Positions 1-8,088 of a stretch of 25,188 bases of DNA are shown here, piece after piece. The position numbers and the translations under genes were made by a program. Positions within the stretch are counted from its first letter, which is position 1, and every line of letters starts with the position of its first letter. The notes under the pieces are model-generated. The model was not told the origin of the DNA. It saw nothing but the letters and a program-made list of their open reading frames with translations, and made no database searches. Source of the DNA: an uncultured Lachnospiraceae bacterium. GTDB taxonomy: Bacteria > Bacillota_A > Clostridia > Lachnospirales > Lachnospiraceae. The DNA lies in the NCBI GenBank assembly GCA_910585655.1, contig CAJUFW010000030.1, positions 1 through 25,188 on the forward strand, given 5' to 3'.

Positions 1-1400
1 GAAGCAATGGTTGCAGAATCATAATTGGTCACGTTACTCGCTCCCCAGTTATACAAGCCAAACGCAGAATAGAATAAATTATACATACCGACAGCCGCAT
101 TGACGGTCGGATATTCGCCCTTTGCCACCTGGTCTTTTATCTTATCCGAAATCTGATAGTTCCCTTCTGTATCTACAAAATAACTGTCATTTTCAATGCC
201 ATAACTATTTAAAAGCATGGATTCCTTTGTAAAATGGTAATCCAGATATCGTAGCGCCAGTTCTACATCCTTGCAGTTTGAAGTGACAGTGAGGCTTTCT
301 TTTACAATCTCACTGGTGCGGAACGAAGTCATTGGCGTATCACCCTCGTTGAGTACCGGAAGTGGCACTGCTGCCAACCAAAAACCCTCCTCATCGGTAT
401 AGCCATTATTTTTATAGGTATCTGCGGTCACACTATAAATCGTTACCCCAGCGCCGGCGCGCCCTGTTGCAATATATTCAGCCGGAGCCATATAACCTGC
501 GCCATTGGCAGTAAAATTCGGATCAATCAATCCTTCCGCATACCAGTCGCGAAACAATTCTATCCATTGTCTGTAACCTTCCTCCACCGGACCAAATTTT
601 ACCGTATCTCCATCCAGGAATAAAGCAGAAAGCACACCATAGGCAGACGTAAAGGCAGAGGAAGCATCGGTACCGTTCTGGCCAATCATCAGCGGCGCCT
701 CACATCCATAATGCTCCTTAAAAGCAACCAGAACCTTGTGCCAGTCCTCTATCGTAACCGGAGATTCCATTTCCAGTTCCTCCAGCCAGTCCTTACGGAG
801 TACCAGACCATGCCATATATGTTCCCCTTTTAAAACCCCATTGTCGGATGCAAGGGAATAAACAGCCAACAATCGTCCGTCGTCTCCCTTCGTTGCCCGT
901 TCCACATCCGGATCGCTAGTACGCAGCGTCTGATAATTTGGCATATACGTTGGAATCAAATCCGTCAGATCAACTGTCACCCCATCCTGTTCCATTGCAA
1001 TCACTCCACCAGAATACCAGTTATCCCCATGACGGATGATATCCGGGTATTCTCCTGAAGCAAGCATCAAACCGAATTTTTCCTTTACTTCACTGGAGCC
1101 CAAAGCAGTCCAATTGATATGTACATTGGTATTCTCCTCATGAACCTCCATAGAAAAAAGTTCATTCGGATCCTCGGCATAATCATTGTTCCATTCAATC
1201 CATATAGAAAGTTCTTTCTTTTCCGGTAACGGCCAGCTCCATTCGTCTGTTCCTGCAAAATCTTCTTCTGAATTGTCTGCCGCCCCGTCTGTCCCATCTG
1301 TCTTCTGCTTCTGATCTATAGAAGCCTTGCAACCCTCCAAACAGGAACAAAGAGCAAGAAAACAGAGGAACATGGCTAACATTCTGGTTCTCTTTTTCAT
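1..1400 (-). CDS. ABC transporter extracellular solute-binding lipoprotein (C-terminus cut by window edge)
   Basis: The minus-strand frame is open from the ATG at 1400 to the window edge, about 466 codons, with no stop. The N-terminus is a lipoprotein signal: a basic MKKR start, a hydrophobic stretch at residues 8-20, and lipobox L-E-G-C with the acceptor Cys at about residue 24. An acidic, Asp/Glu-rich linker follows. The mature part has the look of family-1 sugar-binding proteins (LipO/YtcQ type), for example RKDWLEELEM and a late CKDVELALRYLDY segment. The ribosome site AAAGGGG lies 7 nt before the ATG. It should capture an oligosaccharide or glycoside at the cell surface for an ABC importer, but no permease lies in the window. 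It follows the kinase/regulator operon yet has its own strong promoter. Comparison with its paralogue at 24527-25188 suggests about 85 residues are missing off the edge. Substrate unknown. Confidence 0.9.
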   Translation of the reverse strand, partial: MKKRTRMLAMFLCFLALCSCLEGCKASIDQKQKTDGTDGAADNSEEDFAGTDEWSWPLPEKKELSIWIEWNNDYAEDPNELFSMEVHEENTNVHINWTALGSSEVKEKFGLMLASGEYPDIIRHGDNWYSGGVIAMEQDGVTVDLTDLIPTYMPNYQTLRTSDPDVERATKGDDGRLLAVYSLASDNGVLKGEHIWHGLVLRKDWLEELEMESPVTIEDWHKVLVAFKEHYGCEAPLMIGQNGTDASSAFTSAYGVLSALFLDGDTVKFGPVEEGYRQWIELFRDWYAEGLIDPNFTANGAGYMAPAEYIATGRAGAGVTIYSVTADTYKNNGYTDEEGFWLAAVPLPVLNEGDTPMTSFRTSEIVKESLTVTSNCKDVELALRYLDYHFTKESMLLNSYGIENDSYFVDTEGNYQISDKIKDQVAKGEYPTVNAAVGMYNLFYSAFGLYNWGASNVTNYDSATIA

Positions 1401-1470
1401 TTAAAAATCCCCTTTCTCTCTATCATCTACCACAAACACCCCACATGGCAACTGGGCTGTAACACGATTT

Positions 1471-1499
1471 ATTATAGGGAAAGGGCTTGTTTGGTTCAA
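1471..1499 (-). promoter_or_regulatory. Sigma-A promoter of the solute-binding protein gene
   Basis: On the minus strand TTGAAC (1494-1499) and TATAAT (1471-1476) are separated by exactly 17 nt. The -10 is a perfect consensus. Transcription should start near 1464, giving a leader of about 64 nt. The promoter separates this gene from the response-regulator gene that ends at 1565. Confidence 0.8.
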
Positions 1500-1548
1500 T
1501 ATGAAATACTTGATATCGAATAGGACAATATTGATATTGCATATTGAG
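1497..1548. promoter_or_regulatory. Clustered ATATTG repeats upstream of the promoter (candidate operator)
   Basis: Three copies of ATATTG occur at 1528-1533, 1534-1539 and 1541-1546. An inverted copy, CAATAT, at 1497-1502 touches the -35 box. They sit directly upstream of the promoter, where an AraC-type activator would bind. The last copy extends to ATATTGAG, an 8-mer that recurs twice upstream of the gene at 6922. Binding by the neighbouring YesN-type regulator is an inference. Confidence 0.45.
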
Positions 1549-1564
1549 TCGGAGCAGGCGACCG

Positions 1565-3196
1565 TCAATCTCCGGCTTCTTGATACTGATGCGGCGTCAT
1601 CCCTGTCTTTTCCCGGAAAAACCGGATAAAATACCCAGAACTGGAAAAGCCAAGCTGCTCGGCTACCTCTTTTACCTGTAACTGTTCCTGCCTTAAAAAC
1701 CGCTTTGCCTCGGCAATCTTTTTGTCATTTATATATTTTAAAATGGTAACTCCTTCTTCTTTTTTAAAGATACGCAACAGATATTCCTGGCTTAAATTTA
1801 CATAATCCGCCAGTGTACACAGCGAAGTATCTCCATTGAGATTTTCTTTGATATAGTACTTGATTTTCTGAATAATGACTTCCTTCTGGCGAATCACGGT
1901 AGTTTGACGAAGCGCATATATGTTTTCCATAACCGACTCCAAATATCGAAAAGCATGCTTCCAATCAGAATGGGCAGAAACATTGCACAAATCCAAGGTG
2001 CTGATTCGGAACGCAATCTGTTCCTGAAGATTCCACCGGAGGATCATCCCAAGAAGCTTGGTACTGATCAGATTATATACTTCCATAGCCAACAGGTCAT
2101 GCTTACTGCGGATTTCCTGCATCTCCCCGGTCATCTGACGCAACGCCGCCAATGCTCCCTCGGAATGATTGATATCCAAATGATAACCAAAATCCTGCAC
2201 GAATCTATGTAGTATCTGTCTTCTTTCCTCTGATACTTGCACAGACTCTAAAAAATCCTCCTCTGGCATATCATCTGTCCTTTGGATCACATCCTCCTCC
2301 ATATTAGACAGGCTGATCCGAAAAGCTTCAAACGCGGCGATAGCTTCCGTAAACGACATTCCTTTACCGGCTAAGAGGATAGAGGTAGAACACCCCGTAT
2401 TTTTCTGAAAAGCCTCCTGAAAAATAGACGCATACCCCTCCAATCTGCCGACTAGGTTTTCCTGCTTCTCCTGGTCTTCTTTTATAAGCGGCTGAAGCAG
2501 CAAATACACCAGATTTTGATTATAATAGCATGCGCCGCCGCGGTTTTGTTCCAGAAAACAGGTAATGACAAGCTGCCGCATAACTTCCAAAACCTTCTGC
2601 TTTGTCTTAAAATCCTTGTCATACGTCCCGGAATAGCGAAGCGCCACAGGAAACACATCTTCCCCTGGTAACAAAGAAAGCCCCATATTGCAAAAGTCCT
2701 CTTCTGTTAGCTGTTCCAAATCAATCCCTCCCGCTAACATTTCCCGCAGATAGTCGCTGCCCATATAAACTTGTTCTAACTGTTGGTAGCTAAGTTGTGT
2801 CTCCCGCGCCTGACTTAGCAAGATCTCATTTTCAATCTCCTCCACTGTAGTGTAGAACGCATCTAAAAGCTTTTGCTCATCCTCTGCCTTGAGAACATAC
2901 TTTGCATGTTCGTGTACCCGATACACATAGTCAAATTCTGAATATGCAGTAAGAAAAATCGCCTTACAATACGGCCATTTTTCTTTGATCCTATCGTAAA
3001 ATTCCAACCCTGATATCTGCGGCATGTTAATATCAAGGACTACGATATCCACACGCTGGGCGATAAAATACTTTTCCGCTTCCATAGCAGAACCCGCCTT
3101 TAGCAGTTCCATCTCAATATCCCCGATCATAGAAAGAAGCTCAAACGTCGCTTCTCTCGCCATCCTTTCATCGTCTACGATTAATACCCGGTACAT
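1565..3196 (-). CDS. Response regulator, YesN type (REC + AraC helix-turn-helix)
   Basis: A 543-residue DNA-binding response regulator. The receiver domain (about 1-120) has the acidic pair D8-D9, phospho-acceptor D55 in VVLDINMP, switch T83 and conserved K103. A variable 300-residue linker follows. An AraC/XylS helix-turn-helix pair occupies about 437-540 and ends with a canonical second helix region (VAEQLGFSSSGYFIRFFREKTG) split across the motif. It should be phosphorylated by the sensor kinase encoded at 4898-6631 and activate sugar-uptake or catabolic genes. It lies one base after the stop of the solute-binding protein gene and is the last gene of the three-gene operon. Family assignment is secure; the target genes are inferred from the repeated motif in nearby promoters. 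Confidence 0.93.
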   Translation of the reverse strand: MYRVLIVDDERMAREATFELLSMIGDIEMELLKAGSAMEAEKYFIAQRVDIVVLDINMPQISGLEFYDRIKEKWPYCKAIFLTAYSEFDYVYRVHEHAKYVLKAEDEQKLLDAFYTTVEEIENEILLSQARETQLSYQQLEQVYMGSDYLREMLAGGIDLEQLTEEDFCNMGLSLLPGEDVFPVALRYSGTYDKDFKTKQKVLEVMRQLVITCFLEQNRGGACYYNQNLVYLLLQPLIKEDQEKQENLVGRLEGYASIFQEAFQKNTGCSTSILLAGKGMSFTEAIAAFEAFRISLSNMEEDVIQRTDDMPEEDFLESVQVSEERRQILHRFVQDFGYHLDINHSEGALAALRQMTGEMQEIRSKHDLLAMEVYNLISTKLLGMILRWNLQEQIAFRISTLDLCNVSAHSDWKHAFRYLESVMENIYALRQTTVIRQKEVIIQKIKYYIKENLNGDTSLCTLADYVNLSQEYLLRIFKKEEGVTILKYINDKKIAEAKRFLRQEQLQVKEVAEQLGFSSSGYFIRFFREKTGMTPHQYQEAGD

Positions 3197-3197
3197 G

Positions 3198-4901
3198 TTA
3201 CCTCCTACTTTTACTTAAATACCACTTATTTACTTCAGATGTAATATCAGCAAGCCCTAACTCATTTACTTCTCTCAGAAACCGATCAAATTGTTCGATG
3301 GATTCCACCCCTAAAATCACCTTTGTATAAAACTCCAGAATCTTATCATCCACAATCGACATTTTCTGAATCATAGCCGGAGTTCTTGCCCTGGTAAACC
3401 GATCCGACACATACATCCGATTCCGGTCATAATAGTCAATTACCGCATAAGCGGAATCCGTAGGACCGTATACCCGATACGCACCAAATCCATTGGGATT
3501 CCCTTCTTCCAAATAAGCTTTAGACAGCTCATAGTATTCCAGCTCCTCCGCTGTCATCCCTTTTGTCTCTCCTGTCTTTAAGGCATTTGTCAAGGCATCA
3601 TGCGCTTTCATTTCTTTTCTTGGATCGTACTGCTTTAGCATCACAAAATGCTGAGGAAAGCCACTGACCCCTGCTATCTGATCTACTACTCCATCATGAC
3701 AACACTTCTCATATTCCTCTTGATTGGTGTACATCTCCACATAAAAGTTCAGCAATTTTACAACAGCCTCCGGATGCTCACACGCAGCGCTGACGACAAA
3801 CAGATACTCGCCGCTGGCGTCACGCTGAGGTCTTGGAATCCTCCCTTTTACTGGCTGAGGCACCGGCACGGCGATCCAGTCCGCATAGGGGTCACGAACC
3901 ACACTGTGATTTAACGGATACATCGGATTCCAACTGGCGCCATACAAAATACCAATCTTACCGGCTGTCACATCCTGCGAAGCCTGATTACCGTCCATAC
4001 TGGCAAAATCTTCCGCAATCAACCCATCTGCATAAACCTTTGCCAAAAAAGCTACCGCCTCCCTTGCTCCCTCTGCCACGCTGCCATATTCCAGTCCATT
4101 TTCTCCCTCTATCCAGATACCGGGATTTGCTCCAAAGCTATTAAAGACTCCACCCGCGCATGCCACCCCGGCACAAACCATATAATCCTTCTGTAATGCC
4201 ATCCCATATGTGTCATCTATTCCGTTTCCATCCGGATCCCCTTCCCGAAAGGCAACCATCACCTGATACAATTCCTCCATCGTCTCCGGAACTTTCAGCT
4301 CCAGCCTGTCCAACCAATCCTTTCTTATCCACAAAATAGCAGCATTGTTAATTGCAGCGCCTTTCGCATACAGAGCAATGGTCTTACCATCATAAGTCAC
4401 AGAATCCCAAGCATCGTTATCGTCTGCAAAAAACCAGTCCTTTAGCTCATCAGACGCATAGTTCAAGAAAATATCGCCAATCTCTTTGTTGATTAAATCC
4501 GTTTTTGAGAGCATCGCCAGTTGTGTCTCATTTACCACCATAAAATCCGGTATTTCCCCGGACGCAATTGCCATATTGATTTTTTGTCCCGCATCATTCG
4601 CCGTACCCGGCGCATACCAGAGATAGTCGATAAAAATGTTGAGCATCTCTTCCTGCCTGCGGTTAAAATAAGATTCTTTCACCATTTCTTCCTGAAATTC
4701 ATCCAGCATAACAGTCGCAATGGAAAAAAAGGAAGTCAGTGTAACCGGTGCAGGGTATTTTCCCAAAGGTTCCAAAGGGATACGGAATTCCTCGTTGTTC
4801 GCCTCATTCCTTCCTGTCTCATTTTTACACCCTGCCAGAGTTCCTATCAATATTGCCGCCAACAGTATGGTTAGCAAAAGACGGCTCATTCTTCTCTTCA
4901 T
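3198..4901 (-). CDS. Solute-binding lipoprotein encoded between kinase and regulator
   Basis: A 567-residue family-1 extracellular solute-binding protein of the LipO/YtcQ type. The signal peptide is a basic MKRRMSR start and a hydrophobic core at 8-23. The lipobox is L-A-G-C with Cys25, so it is anchored on the outer face of the membrane. The Ca-binding-loop-like segment DPDGNGIDDTYG at about 222-233 is typical of this family. Its ATG overlaps the kinase stop (ATGA, 4898-4901), and its stop is one base before the response-regulator start, so the three genes are almost certainly translated from one message. There is no permease gene beside it. Its placement suggests a sugar co-receptor for the kinase rather than, or as well as, a transport role (inference; compare the xylose-sensing XylFII-LytS-YesN system of Clostridium beijerinckii). 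Confidence 0.92.
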   Translation of the reverse strand: MKRRMSRLLLTILLAAILIGTLAGCKNETGRNEANNEEFRIPLEPLGKYPAPVTLTSFFSIATVMLDEFQEEMVKESYFNRRQEEMLNIFIDYLWYAPGTANDAGQKINMAIASGEIPDFMVVNETQLAMLSKTDLINKEIGDIFLNYASDELKDWFFADDNDAWDSVTYDGKTIALYAKGAAINNAAILWIRKDWLDRLELKVPETMEELYQVMVAFREGDPDGNGIDDTYGMALQKDYMVCAGVACAGGVFNSFGANPGIWIEGENGLEYGSVAEGAREAVAFLAKVYADGLIAEDFASMDGNQASQDVTAGKIGILYGASWNPMYPLNHSVVRDPYADWIAVPVPQPVKGRIPRPQRDASGEYLFVVSAACEHPEAVVKLLNFYVEMYTNQEEYEKCCHDGVVDQIAGVSGFPQHFVMLKQYDPRKEMKAHDALTNALKTGETKGMTAEELEYYELSKAYLEEGNPNGFGAYRVYGPTDSAYAVIDYYDRNRMYVSDRFTRARTPAMIQKMSIVDDKILEFYTKVILGVESIEQFDRFLREVNELGLADITSEVNKWYLSKSRR

Positions 4902-6631
4902 TCCTCTATCCTCCTAAGACGAATCGTAACCCGCAGCCCACCCAACGTCCCAATCGCCAACGTAAGCGCCTGTGGATCTTTGTATGCCAGCAGCAGCCTT
5001 CTTTGTATATTCGTCAGGGCATGGCGAATATCCTGTTCCTCTTCCGAATATACCTGTTGTTTGATACGTTCCAATATGCCCGGAGTAAGTTCCCTTCCAT
5101 TATCCTCCACATGAATCCATAACGTCTCACCGTCTTTCTCATAGGAAATACGAATCAATCCGTCTTTTAGAAGATTTTTCACTCCATATTGATAAGCATT
5201 TTCAAGTAACGGCTGTAAAATCAGCTTCGGCACCTTCCATTGCCCTAATTCTATTGGTAAACTATCATTCTCCACTGTAACGCGATCGGAAAAACGCAAC
5301 TGCTGGATATAAATATAGCTCTCCATATGCCGCACCTCATCACAAAGGAAGATCATCTGCGCCGTCTCTTTGTTGATAAATCGATAATATTCCGCCAGTG
5401 TCGTTACTACCTTTTCCACCTGCTCATATTCCCCGCTTCGTACCATATATTTGATCATGAAAAAGCTGTTATAGAGAAAATGCGGGTTGATCTGCGCTTG
5501 AAGCTGCAAAAATTCTGCATTTGCCACCAGCTTTTGCTGTTCCCTAACATCCAATACCAACTGCTTCATATTCCCGGTCATATCGTTAAAGGAATCATAC
5601 ATAAACTGAAATTCATCGTTCTTGTTATGGTGAATCCGGGTAGTTAAATCTCCCTTTCCTACTTTACCAAACGCATCCATCAGCTTGTAAAACGGGCGTA
5701 CTACGCTTCTATTCGTCTGCAGAAAAATCACCATTACAAATATAATATTTACCAGAATGACACAGCAGATGATAAACAACGTAGACGCCATATTCCGGCT
5801 CAGCACATTACGATACTGATATACTGCCAACACGATAGGATATTTGTCGGACGGCACATAAGAAAGATAAAAATTTCTTCCGTCAATCTTCTTTTCTATC
5901 TGGTAGCCCTCGTCAGAAGCCCCTCTCTTAATATGTTCCTGCCACTGGCTTAAAATGGCTGTTTGATATTCTTCCTCCCCATAAAGCGAATACAGTCTAT
6001 CCTCCACATCCGTTAAGAGCAGCATAGCGCCTGACTGCTCATTCTCCCGGAAGAGATCAAGATATGCTGTAAAAAATGTATCAATAAATTCAACCGCTAC
6101 AACATAAGCTGGCTCTTCTCCCTCCAACAAAATAAAAGGATAATGAAACCGCATCCATAAGCTGTCCCCTGACATCAAAAGATACTCGTTCAGCCGGATA
6201 TCCGCAGAAAACCTTGTCTCATCTATCTGCCGATGATACCCTTCCAGGGCGCTTAATTCCACGGATTCCTTTGGAAACAACACTCTGATATCATCAATGA
6301 CAGAATTTGACTGGATGCTTTTCATGCTGCCTACAATGCCAAGCAGTAATTTACTCTTTTCATAACGGTCAGAATACATCCTATAGGCAACTTGCCCAAG
6401 GCGCGTATCGTTGAGCAGATTATTTTCAATATCATAGACCGATCCGATCTGTTCCTCCATACGCTCCATCACCTGAACTGCGCGCCTATCTAACTCAAAG
6501 GCATCGCTTCTTTCCTGGATATGGGCATACCGCAAAACCAACAGAATAATTCCTGCCAGAACAAGGATCTCAATCACACAAAACAACATCGCCAGCCTGT
6601 TAAATACTCTGATTTTTGTTCGGCTCTTCAT
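4898..6631 (-). CDS. Membrane sensor histidine kinase, YesM/LytS type
   Basis: A 577-residue kinase when read from the ATG at 6631, which has a GAGGGAG ribosome site just upstream. The frame stays open to an ATG at 6778, but that start has no good ribosome site and would put about 49 charged residues before the first membrane segment. Visible domains: transmembrane 1 at about 13-35; an extracytoplasmic sensor region to about 280; transmembrane 2 at 282-306; HAMP at about 308-360; a His_kinase domain with phospho-acceptor H384 in QINPHFLYNSF; and a HATPase with N478 (LLENAYQYG) and D510 (EDNG). The usual Gly-x-Gly-Leu of the G box is replaced by RHALTNIQRRL, which is odd. It is first in the kinase/binding-protein/regulator operon and should phosphorylate that regulator. 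Confidence 0.92.
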   Translation of the reverse strand: MKSRTKIRVFNRLAMLFCVIEILVLAGIILLVLRYAHIQERSDAFELDRRAVQVMERMEEQIGSVYDIENNLLNDTRLGQVAYRMYSDRYEKSKLLLGIVGSMKSIQSNSVIDDIRVLFPKESVELSALEGYHRQIDETRFSADIRLNEYLLMSGDSLWMRFHYPFILLEGEEPAYVVAVEFIDTFFTAYLDLFRENEQSGAMLLLTDVEDRLYSLYGEEEYQTAILSQWQEHIKRGASDEGYQIEKKIDGRNFYLSYVPSDKYPIVLAVYQYRNVLSRNMASTLFIICCVILVNIIFVMVIFLQTNRSVVRPFYKLMDAFGKVGKGDLTTRIHHNKNDEFQFMYDSFNDMTGNMKQLVLDVREQQKLVANAEFLQLQAQINPHFLYNSFFMIKYMVRSGEYEQVEKVVTTLAEYYRFINKETAQMIFLCDEVRHMESYIYIQQLRFSDRVTVENDSLPIELGQWKVPKLILQPLLENAYQYGVKNLLKDGLIRISYEKDGETLWIHVEDNGRELTPGILERIKQQVYSEEEQDIRHALTNIQRRLLLAYKDPQALTLAIGTLGGLRVTIRLRRIEE

Positions 6632-6691
6632 AGCTCCCTCACGTATCTTTTCAAAATCAAGTTTTCTGTATTCCCTGCGCTTCTTCCATCT

Positions 6692-6737
6692 ATTATCAGG
6701 GTAGCATATCCTCTTTTCTTTTACAAGATTATCAGGG
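6692..6737. repeat. 10-bp direct repeat ATTATCAGGG, 36 bp apart
   Basis: ATTATCAGGG occurs at 6692-6701 and again at 6728-6737. Read on the minus strand this is CCCTGATAAT, so each copy carries a GATAAT that can serve as a -10 box. It may be tandem promoters or a regulator-binding pair for the kinase operon. Confidence 0.5.
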
Positions 6738-6757
6738 CAAAAAAGAGAAAGGGTCAA
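6728..6757 (-). promoter_or_regulatory. Sigma-A promoter of the kinase operon
   Basis: On the minus strand TTGACC (6752-6757) is followed after 18 nt by GATAAT (6728-6733), predicting a start near 6721 and a leader of about 90 nt before the ATG at 6631. An alternative, TTGTAA (6721-6726) with 17 nt to TACCCT (6698-6703) and an upstream TATGC, cannot be excluded. Confidence 0.55.
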
Positions 6758-6785
6758 TTTTTTGAAATTTTTTATCAAGAATTGA

Positions 6786-6864
6786 ATATTGAGGAAATGG
6801 AAAAAGAAGTTATATACTAGATGTGTAAATTATAGCGCTAATCCTGTAAAGATTCTATATTGAG
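6786..6864. promoter_or_regulatory. Two ATATTGAG motifs shared with the binding-protein promoter
   Basis: ATATTGAG occurs at 6786-6793 and 6857-6864, 71 bp apart (close to seven helical turns), and again at 1541-1548 upstream of the left-edge binding-protein gene. The context is partly conserved too: the three 14-mers ending in this core fit the pattern ATT-two variable bases-ATATTGAG. The first copy overlaps the -35 box of the plus-strand promoter; the second lies after its start site. This is a candidate operator of the neighbouring YesN-type regulator. Confidence 0.4.
6789..6818 (+). promoter_or_regulatory. Sigma-A promoter of the oxidoreductase/beta-glucosidase operon
   Basis: TTGAGG (6789-6794) and TATACT (6813-6818) are spaced by 18 nt. 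The start would be near 6825, giving a leader of about 97 nt. A palindrome TAGCGCTA (6833-6840) lies just after the predicted start. Confidence 0.65.
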
Positions 6865-6877
6865 ATAAGATTCAAAA

Positions 6878-6899
6878 CCTGTAAACTCCTACCTACAGG
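6878..6899. promoter_or_regulatory. Inverted repeat CCTGTA...TACAGG in the leader
   Basis: CCTGTA (6878-6883) and TACAGG (6894-6899) form a 6-bp inverted repeat with a 10-nt centre, just before the ribosome site of the gene at 6922. CCTGTAAA also occurs at 6843-6850. It could be an operator or an mRNA hairpin; nothing decides between them. Confidence 0.35.
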
Positions 6900-6921
6900 C
6901 TAGATAAAGAAGGGAAAAATA

Positions 6922-8088
6922 ATGAAAGAAAAACAAACAAAAGCCATGCACGTTGGTGTCATCGGAGCAGGTATGATCAGCCGCACTTATTTGGATACCC
7001 TGGCAACCAAATTCCAGATTGTAAAAGTGACGGCGATTGCCGACCTAAACCCCCAAGCTGCAAAAAATGCTGCCCAAAAATATAACATTCCAGCGGCAAC
7101 CAACGAGAAAATTTTAAATGACCCAAACATTGATATCGTATTGAACCTGACGCCGCCCGCCGTTCACGAGTCGATCTTGTCCGATATTTTAAAAGCCGGC
7201 AAGCACGCATACACAGAAAAGTGCTTCACCTTAAATAGCAAGTCGGCTGCCAGGCTCTGCCAACTAGCCAAAAAACAAGGAAAATACCTGGGAACTGCCC
7301 CGGACACGTTCCTTTCCGGCTGGGCGCAAAATGCCCGGAAAATCATTGATTCCGGCGAGCTTGGCACGATCACCAGCTTTGCAATGGTGGGCAATCGAGA
7401 CAACGACCGACTCCTTTCCGCTATGGATTATCTAAACAAGCCAGGCGGCGGCATTATTTTAGACTATTCCGTCTATTATCTTACCATGCTGATAAACTTA
7501 TTAGGACCGGTCAGCCGCGTCAACGCAACCATCAAGACACCTTACCCGACCCATGTAAACACATTTAAACCGTCTCCGAATTTCGGCAAAACCTTTGATA
7601 CTCCGAACGAAAGCCAGTTTTATTCTATTTTAGAGCTGGAAAACGGTATCACTGGTACCCTGTCAATCAATGCAGACAGCGTATTTTTCGACCAGACCTA
7701 TTTTGCCATCTACGGCAGCAAAGGCATCCTCTACTGCGGCTGTCCAGACTGGTTCCCAGGTGAAGTACGTCTATACCGGAATACGACTGACTTTGCCAAT
7801 GCAGAAAATCCACAGCACATCTTAGTGGAAACACCGTTTGGGTTTAAAAAGGATTCCCGTGGCGTAGGTCTGGCAGATATGGCTTACGCCATCCAAGAGG
7901 AACGCCCTGCCCGTGCCAGCGCCGAAACAGCTCTTCATGTGCTGGATATCCAAGAATGTATGGTCGCCAGCCATCAGGCAAACAGCGCCTTTGTCACCGT
8001 GAAAACAACCACACAACGCGCTCTTCCGTTAAGAGAGCCACAAGGGACGGAGGAGAGCAGCCTGCAGACAAGGAGGATATCAGAATGA
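6922..8088 (+). CDS. Gfo/Idh/MocA-family NAD(P)-dependent oxidoreductase
   Basis: A 388-residue sugar or cyclitol dehydrogenase-like protein. The N-terminal Rossmann fold has the dinucleotide loop VGVIGAGMIS at about 11-20. The conserved EK of this family is in TEKCFTLNSK (about 94-103; Cys stands where Pro is usual). The C-terminal alpha/beta domain carries GGGIILDYSVYY, where the usual Asp-x-Gly-x-His appears as D-Y-S-V-Y, so the common catalytic His is replaced by Tyr. The ribosome site AAGGGA lies 7-8 nt before the ATG. It is first in a plus-strand operon and overlaps the next gene by ATGA. The beta-glucosidase partner suggests it oxidises the sugar of a glycoside or a released sugar; the exact reaction is unknown. 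Confidence 0.9.
   Translation: MKEKQTKAMHVGVIGAGMISRTYLDTLATKFQIVKVTAIADLNPQAAKNAAQKYNIPAATNEKILNDPNIDIVLNLTPPAVHESILSDILKAGKHAYTEKCFTLNSKSAARLCQLAKKQGKYLGTAPDTFLSGWAQNARKIIDSGELGTITSFAMVGNRDNDRLLSAMDYLNKPGGGIILDYSVYYLTMLINLLGPVSRVNATIKTPYPTHVNTFKPSPNFGKTFDTPNESQFYSILELENGITGTLSINADSVFFDQTYFAIYGSKGILYCGCPDWFPGEVRLYRNTTDFANAENPQHILVETPFGFKKDSRGVGLADMAYAIQEERPARASAETALHVLDIQECMVASHQANSAFVTVKTTTQRALPLREPQGTEESSLQTRRISE

Noticed and set aside
1085..1297. A 70-codon minus-strand frame
   Set aside because: It is a shadow frame inside the solute-binding protein, whose true frame is open from 1400 to the edge and has a lipoprotein signal.
1550..1574. CGGAG/CTCCG hairpin at the end of the response-regulator gene
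   Set aside because: Only five base pairs with a 15-nt loop and no T-tract, too weak for a terminator.
6632..6778. Longer kinase start at 6778
   Set aside because: It overlaps the candidate promoter and lacks a ribosome site; the start at 6631 places the membrane segment normally.
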